From an uncultured Eubacteriales bacterium (GTDB lineage: Bacteria; Bacillota; Clostridia; Oscillospirales; CAG-272): 8,635 nt of DNA. A model generated the notes under the pieces. The model made no database searches and was not told the DNA's origin. It saw only the letters and a list, made by a program, of their open reading frames with translations. Position 1 is the stretch's first letter; every line of letters starts with the position of its first letter. Location of the stretch: assembly GCA_934481325.1 (NCBI GenBank), contig CAKSPL010000040.1, positions 1 to 8,635 on the forward strand. Direction: 5' to 3'. Shown in pieces: positions 5,171 to 8,635 of the stretch. Made by a program: the position numbers and the translations under genes.

Positions 5171-5845
5171 ATGGAAAAAGAAGATAAAAAACAGATCCTG
5201 CCCGAGCATCCGGTGACGGTCAGTCCGGCGGTCATCCGGAGACTGCCACGGTATTTCCGGTATCTGCGTGAGGTCATCAGAGAGGGGCGGCTCCGGATCA
5301 GCTCCGGGGAGCTTTCCGAAAAAATGAACGTGACCGCTTCCCAAATCAGACAGGACCTCAATTGCTTTGGGGAATTCGGCCAGCAGGGGTACGGTTATAA
5401 CGTGAATTATCTTTACACCAAAATCTGTGAGATTCTCGGCGTGGGGGAAGGGTACACCGCCGTGGTAATCGGCGCGGGAAACCTGGGGCGTGCCCTGTCG
5501 CGCAATCCGATGTTTGAAAAACGCGGGGTGGACGTGGTGGCTCTGTTTGACACGGCACCCGAGCGCGTGGGGCAGTCGGTGGGCGGAATCCCGACGCTGG
5601 ATATGGCGGAACTGGAGTCCTTTTGCCGCAAAAACCGCGTGGACATTGCCGTGCTGACCTTGCCGAAGGAATACGCCGCCGAGGCGGCGGAGCGTTTGGT
5701 GCGCGCCGGGGTAAAGGGACTGTGGAACTTTACGGGCAAGGAGCTGGATCGGCTTTTCCCGGACACGGTGGTGGAAAACGTGCATATCGGGGATTCCCTG
5801 ATGACGCTTTGTTATGAATTGCATTGCCGGGAGGATATGGAGTGA
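5171..5845 (+). CDS. rex: Redox-sensing transcriptional repressor Rex
   Basis: A 224-residue repressor that reads the NADH/NAD+ ratio: it binds operators when NAD+ is high and releases them when NADH rises, controlling fermentation and NADH-reoxidation genes. The N-terminal winged helix (about 15-80) carries the recognition segment TASQIRQDLNCFGEFGQQGYGYNV. The Rossmann domain has GAGNLGRAL (101-109), with Asp127 (ALFDTAP) placed to bind the adenosine ribose. The C-terminal helix (DSLMTLCYELHC) would swap between subunits of the dimer. GGAGGA (5161-5166) lies 4 nt before the ATG at 5171; an upstream GTG at 5105 would add 22 residues and is not favoured. I find no good match to the Rex operator (TTGTNAA-N4-TTNACAA) upstream, so self-regulation is not evident. 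It is the first gene of an operon with two replication genes. Confidence 0.96.
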   Translation: MEKEDKKQILPEHPVTVSPAVIRRLPRYFRYLREVIREGRLRISSGELSEKMNVTASQIRQDLNCFGEFGQQGYGYNVNYLYTKICEILGVGEGYTAVVIGAGNLGRALSRNPMFEKRGVDVVALFDTAPERVGQSVGGIPTLDMAELESFCRKNRVDIAVLTLPKEYAAEAAERLVRAGVKGLWNFTGKELDRLFPDTVVENVHIGDSLMTLCYELHCREDME

Positions 5846-7050
5846 AACTGAAATTTCAATACGGGGGCGGCGCACTGGTTCTGCCGGACACCGTGACCGA
5901 GAAAATGGACCGTGCCACCGACCAGGATCTGCGGATTCTCCTGTGCCTTGCCGCAAATCCCTACGTCGCCACGGACGGAGAGCGGGCAATCAGAGAGGTT
6001 GCCGCGCGGCTTTCCCTGGAAAAAGCCACGGTGGAGGTTTCGCTTTCCTTCTGGCGTGGCACGGGGGTCATTGTAAAAGAAGAGGATCAGGCTCCCCCGG
6101 AGAAACCGAGAGCCGTGAAAAGCGTGCGAAAAGCCGCGGCAAATGCCGCAATCGCAGGCGCAGGCAACCCCGCGGATGCGGGCAAAGGTGCCGCCGGCAC
6201 CGGCAAGAACGCTACGGGGGGTGCCTCCGGTGCGGGTAATCCCGTGGATGCGGGCACTGTTGCGAATCCGGGCAATCCCGCGGGTGATGTTGCGCGTACT
6301 GCAAAAAAGAAGCCCGCCCCGCAAGCTGCCGCCGAATCGCCCACGGCTCCCGGGGCGGCAGGCACCGCCGGCAAGGAGACGGTGCTGATTCCGGAAAAGG
6401 GATTGCCGGTGTATTCCGCCGAGGAATTGGAAAATCTGATTGCGGGCAATGCGGCAATGCAGGAGCTGCTCAACGCCGCCCAACAGGTGTTCGGCAAAAT
6501 CTTCAACACCGCCGAGTTTTCGGTGGTGGTGGGAATGGTGGATCACCTCGGCTTTGACGGGGAATACGTCCTGCTGATTCTTTCCCATTGCCGCAGGATG
6601 AATAAAAAGTCCATCCGCTATGCGGAAAAGGTGGCACTCTCGCTTCACGATGAGGGGATTACCGACGCCAGAAATCTGGAGGAGCATCTGCACGCCATCG
6701 AACGCACGGCACAGGCAGAGGGCAGAATCCGCAAAATGTTCGGCATCGGGGCAAGACAGCTGACGCCCAAAGAAAAAGCAATGATCGGCAAATGGGTGGG
6801 GGAGATGGCGTTCTCCACCGACGTGATTCAGAAGGCATACGAGATTACGGTGGATTCCACCAAGGAGCACACCGCGTCGCTTTCCTATGCCAACACGATT
6901 CTCGAACGCTGGCACGCCGCGGGGCTTCGTACCGCCGAGGATGTGGATGCGTCACTTGCCGAATATAAAAAGAAAAAGGAAAACAACGCAAGCAGCTTTG
7001 ACGTGGACGAATTTTTTGCTGCGGCATTGAAACGCACCTACGGAGGTTGA
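5842..7050 (+). CDS. DnaD/DnaB-domain primosome protein
   Basis: A 402-residue protein of the DnaD/DnaB family, which helps DnaA and the helicase loader place the replicative helicase in Bacillota. Residues 1-80 form a compact N-terminal domain resembling the winged-helix region of DnaD-like proteins. Residues ~81-185 are a low-complexity Ala/Gly/Pro/Asn linker with the near-repeat AGNPADAG/AGNPVDAG. Residues ~190-275 are one DnaB_2-type helical domain. Residues ~298-370 are a second, with the signature LSYANTILERWHAAG (347-361). The C-terminal tail is Lys-rich then acidic. The start is GTG 5842, which overlaps the rex stop as GTGA and follows GGGAGGA (5829-5835) by 6 nt; an upstream TTG at 5824 precedes this ribosome site. 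It is probably a functional relative of B. subtilis DnaD or DnaB; which one cannot be decided. Confidence 0.88.
   Translation: MKLKFQYGGGALVLPDTVTEKMDRATDQDLRILLCLAANPYVATDGERAIREVAARLSLEKATVEVSLSFWRGTGVIVKEEDQAPPEKPRAVKSVRKAAANAAIAGAGNPADAGKGAAGTGKNATGGASGAGNPVDAGTVANPGNPAGDVARTAKKKPAPQAAAESPTAPGAAGTAGKETVLIPEKGLPVYSAEELENLIAGNAAMQELLNAAQQVFGKIFNTAEFSVVVGMVDHLGFDGEYVLLILSHCRRMNKKSIRYAEKVALSLHDEGITDARNLEEHLHAIERTAQAEGRIRKMFGIGARQLTPKEKAMIGKWVGEMAFSTDVIQKAYEITVDSTKEHTASLSYANTILERWHAAGLRTAEDVDASLAEYKKKKENNASSFDVDEFFAAALKRTYGG
6160..6256 (+). repeat. Imperfect 25-nt direct repeat in the DnaD-like linker
   Basis: Two copies, at 6160-6184 and 6232-6256, lie exactly 72 nt apart and differ at only four or five positions. 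In protein they read AGNPADAG and AGNPVDAG, 24 codons apart. The in-frame spacing keeps the linker open and suggests length variation by slippage or recombination. A related ANPGNPAGD follows. Confidence 0.65.
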
Positions 7051-7051
7051 A

Positions 7052-8029
7052 ATGGGGTACAGCAGAGAGGCATATCGCCGCATTCGTGAGGCGTATAAAA
7101 GTAAATACATCAAAGCCGAGGAGGAGGCGGATCGCCGCACCGCCGAGGTACACGCCAAATGCCCGGAGTTGGCACAGATTGACCGGGAGCTTTCGGGAAC
7201 TGCCGCCGAAATCGCCCTGGCGGTAATCGGGCAGGGCGAGGAATGGCAGAAAAATCTGGACGCGGTACGCGCAAAAAATCTTGCCCTGCAACAGCGGCGG
7301 GTGAAGCTGCTGGGGGATCTCGGTTACCCTGCCGACTACACACAACCGCCCTATGAATGCCCCAAGTGCAAGGATTCCGGCTTTGTGGGGGTGGAAATGT
7401 GCGAGTGTATGCGAAAGGAACTGATTTATGCCGCGTTTGCGGAATCGGGGCTTGGGAACCTGGTGCGCACACAGTCATTTGAAAATTTTGACCTTGGCTA
7501 CTATCGGGCAAATGCCGCCGAATATGCGCAGATGCGCCACAATTTCGAGCTTGCCCGGACATATGCGGAGGGGTTTGATCTTCACGCGGGAAATCTTCTT
7601 TTCTGTGGCGGAACGGGACTGGGCAAAACCCACCTTTCCACCGCAATTGCCCGCCGAGTGATTGAAAAGGGCTACGACGTGTGCTACACCAGTGCGGTCA
7701 ATCTCCTCGGCTCTTATGAGGCGGCGCGGTTCGGCAACAGTGCTTCGCAGGCAGACGGGGGAGACACCAAACGCTATGACGAATGCGATTTGCTGATGAT
7801 TGACGACCTCGGCACGGAGGTTACCAATCAGTTTACGCTTTCCTGCCTGTATATGCTGCTCAACAACCGCATCAACCGCGGACTTCCTACCGTGGTCAGT
7901 ACCAATCTGACCCCAAAGGAATTGAAAACGCGATATGTGGACCGCGTGGCAAGCCGCTTGCTCGGGGAATTTGTGCTGGTGCAGTTTGTCGGCTCCGATG
8001 TGCGGATGCAAAAGCTGATGAAAAAGTGA
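7052..8029 (+). CDS. DnaI/DnaC-like AAA+ helicase loader
   Basis: A 325-residue ATPase that should load the hexameric replicative helicase on DNA. Residues 1-95 are charged and helical, the likely helicase-binding part. A zinc-binding motif follows: Cys103, Cys106, Cys117 and Cys119 (ECPKC...CEC), as in B. subtilis DnaI. The AAA+ core has Walker A GGTGLGKTH (186-194, Lys192), Walker B LLMIDDLG (247-254, Asp251-Asp252), sensor-1 STN (283-285) and the likely arginine finger in DRVASRLL (297-304). The size is close to B. subtilis DnaI rather than the shorter E. coli DnaC. IstB transposition helpers share the fold but usually lack this zinc N-terminal region, and no transposase is present. GGAGG (7042-7046) lies 5 nt before the ATG, and the preceding stop is 1 nt away, so it is co-translated with the DnaD-like gene. 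Confidence 0.92.
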   Translation: MGYSREAYRRIREAYKSKYIKAEEEADRRTAEVHAKCPELAQIDRELSGTAAEIALAVIGQGEEWQKNLDAVRAKNLALQQRRVKLLGDLGYPADYTQPPYECPKCKDSGFVGVEMCECMRKELIYAAFAESGLGNLVRTQSFENFDLGYYRANAAEYAQMRHNFELARTYAEGFDLHAGNLLFCGGTGLGKTHLSTAIARRVIEKGYDVCYTSAVNLLGSYEAARFGNSASQADGGDTKRYDECDLLMIDDLGTEVTNQFTLSCLYMLLNNRINRGLPTVVSTNLTPKELKTRYVDRVASRLLGEFVLVQFVGSDVRMQKLMKK

Positions 8030-8038
8030 ATAAAATAC

Positions 8039-8078
8039 AAGGGATGTACGGAAAATAGGTACATCCCTTATTTATATA
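8039..8078 (+). terminator. Intrinsic terminator of the rex-dnaD-helicase loader operon
   Basis: AAGGGATGTAC (8039-8049) pairs perfectly with GTACATCCCTT (8059-8069), an 11-bp stem with a 9-nt loop GGAAAATAG. It is followed by ATTTATATA, a weak and interrupted T tract. It starts 9 nt after the helicase-loader stop. Because the T tract is weak, some read-through into the next gene is plausible. Confidence 0.75.
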
Positions 8079-8093
8079 GGAAAGGAAAGTGCT

Positions 8094-8546
8094 ATGCAGG
8101 AGACAAAGGAACTGATCCGCGAGGAGGATTTTCTCGGTGAGATCTATAAAAACACCAAAATGGGGGCGGATTCCATCATCAATTTGCTCCCGAAGGTGAA
8201 GGATGACGGGATGCGGAGCGCGATGACGATGCAGTTGGACGGCTACGAACGGTATGCGGCACGCGCCGCGGCGGCATTGGAGGAGCGGGGGGCAGAAGCA
8301 AAGAAAGAAAACGTGATGACCCGCTTCGGTGCCAGAATGGGAATGGTGTTCAACACGATGCTGGATTCCACCACCAGTCACATTGCCGAGATGATGATTG
8401 AGGGCTCCAATATGGGAATTACCGATATGACCAAGCTCCTCAATAATTTTGAAGTGGGGAACGGGGACAGCGAGGCGGTGCGCCTGGCGCGCGAGGTGGT
8501 GCGCTTTGAGGAGCACAACCTCGAAATGCTGAAGCCCTATCTTTGA
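8094..8546 (+). CDS. Conserved clostridial all-helical protein, unknown function
   Basis: A 150-residue, Met- and charge-rich protein with no signal peptide. The pattern suggests four or five amphipathic helices, roughly 10-33, 37-66, 73-103, 108-120 and 126-148, like a ferritin-like four-helix bundle. The segment SHIAEMMIEGSNMGITDM (95-112) resembles a conserved block I recall from uncharacterised proteins of many Clostridia; a distant link to the DUF2383 type of helical bundle is possible. No clear paired E-x-x-H di-iron ligands are arranged as in true ferritins, although Glu99, Glu103, Glu139, Glu140 and His141 are available. It has a good ribosome site (GGAAAGGAAAG, 8079-8089) and its own terminator. 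It lies downstream of the preceding operon's terminator, so it is probably a separate or read-through transcript. I see no clear promoter in the short gap. Confidence 0.85.
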   Translation: MQETKELIREEDFLGEIYKNTKMGADSIINLLPKVKDDGMRSAMTMQLDGYERYAARAAAALEERGAEAKKENVMTRFGARMGMVFNTMLDSTTSHIAEMMIEGSNMGITDMTKLLNNFEVGNGDSEAVRLAREVVRFEEHNLEMLKPYL

Positions 8547-8572
8547 AACAGCCGGCAAGCCCGGAACCTCTC

Positions 8573-8610
8573 CCGCAAAAAAAGACGGCAAAAGCCGTCT
8601 TTTTTTGCGG
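8573..8610. terminator. Strong symmetric (bidirectional) intrinsic terminator
   Basis: A perfect 17-bp stem pairs CCGCAAAAAAAGACGGC (8573-8589) with GCCGTCTTTTTTTGCGG (8594-8610) around an AAAA loop. The core GACGGC/GCCGTC followed by seven T residues is a textbook terminator for the four-helix protein gene. The matching A run on the other side gives the same structure on the - strand, so it can also stop transcription arriving from the right. Confidence 0.9.
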
Positions 8611-8635
8611 AGCTTACGCAGTCTTTCCCAAAAAC

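Noticed and set aside
4923..5216. + strand open frame (97 codons) in the tsaD-rex gap
   Set aside because: It runs through the DnaA boxes and into rex in another frame, has no proper ribosome site, and its sequence looks like translated A/T-rich boxes.
5812..6915. Long - strand open frame of 367 codons opposite the DnaD-like gene
   Set aside because: The + strand frame has coupled start, ribosome site and DnaB_2-type signatures. The - strand frame resembles only a mirror of it.
7052..8029. IstB-type transposition helper ATPase
   Set aside because: The four-cysteine zinc motif, the 325-residue length, the coupling to a DnaD-like gene and the absence of a transposase or inverted repeats fit a DnaI-type loader.

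Overview
The window looks like a chromosomal core segment of a moderately high-GC member of the Clostridia (Bacillota), probably an uncultured gut lineage. The evidence is the content and order of the genes (rimI-tsaD, then rex, a DnaD-like protein and a DnaI/DnaC-like helicase loader), strong GGAGG Shine-Dalgarno sites, and clostridial-type proteins (a CmpB-like membrane protein and a four-helix protein with the SHIAEMMI.GSNMG signature). Every gene I can support is on the + strand. I see no insertion sequence, phage gene, CRISPR array, tRNA or rRNA.

Region 1 (1-4669) is a tightly packed, probably co-transcribed run. It holds the C-terminal end of an unidentified membrane-anchored protein, a CmpB-like multi-pass membrane protein, an HD-domain phosphohydrolase, a dCMP deaminase family protein and a small lipoprotein. 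These are followed by a low-molecular-weight phosphatase with the arginine-phosphatase signature (YwlE type), RimI and TsaD. Gaps are 0-21 nt, and several start codons overlap the preceding stop.

Region 2 (4670-5170) is a 500-nt non-coding gap. Its left third is a degenerate ~34-nt repeat array with short hairpins, which appears to begin inside the 3' end of tsaD. Its right two thirds hold a cluster of DnaA boxes: one perfect TTATCCACA and four TTTTCCACA within about 165 bp. From memory, a DnaA-box cluster has also been reported next to tsaD (gcp-ydiF) in Bacillus subtilis, so the position may be conserved.

Region 3 (5171-8029) is a second operon: rex (NADH-sensing repressor), a DnaD/DnaB-like primosome protein with a long Ala/Gly/Pro/Asn-rich linker, and a zinc-finger AAA+ helicase loader. 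It ends at a hairpin terminator at 8039-8069. Redox sensing, helicase loading and a DnaA-binding region are therefore adjacent, and this is the most interesting feature of the window.

Region 4 (8070-8635) holds one small gene for a predicted all-helical protein of unknown function. It is closed by a strong, symmetric terminator that could also serve a convergent gene entering from the right edge.
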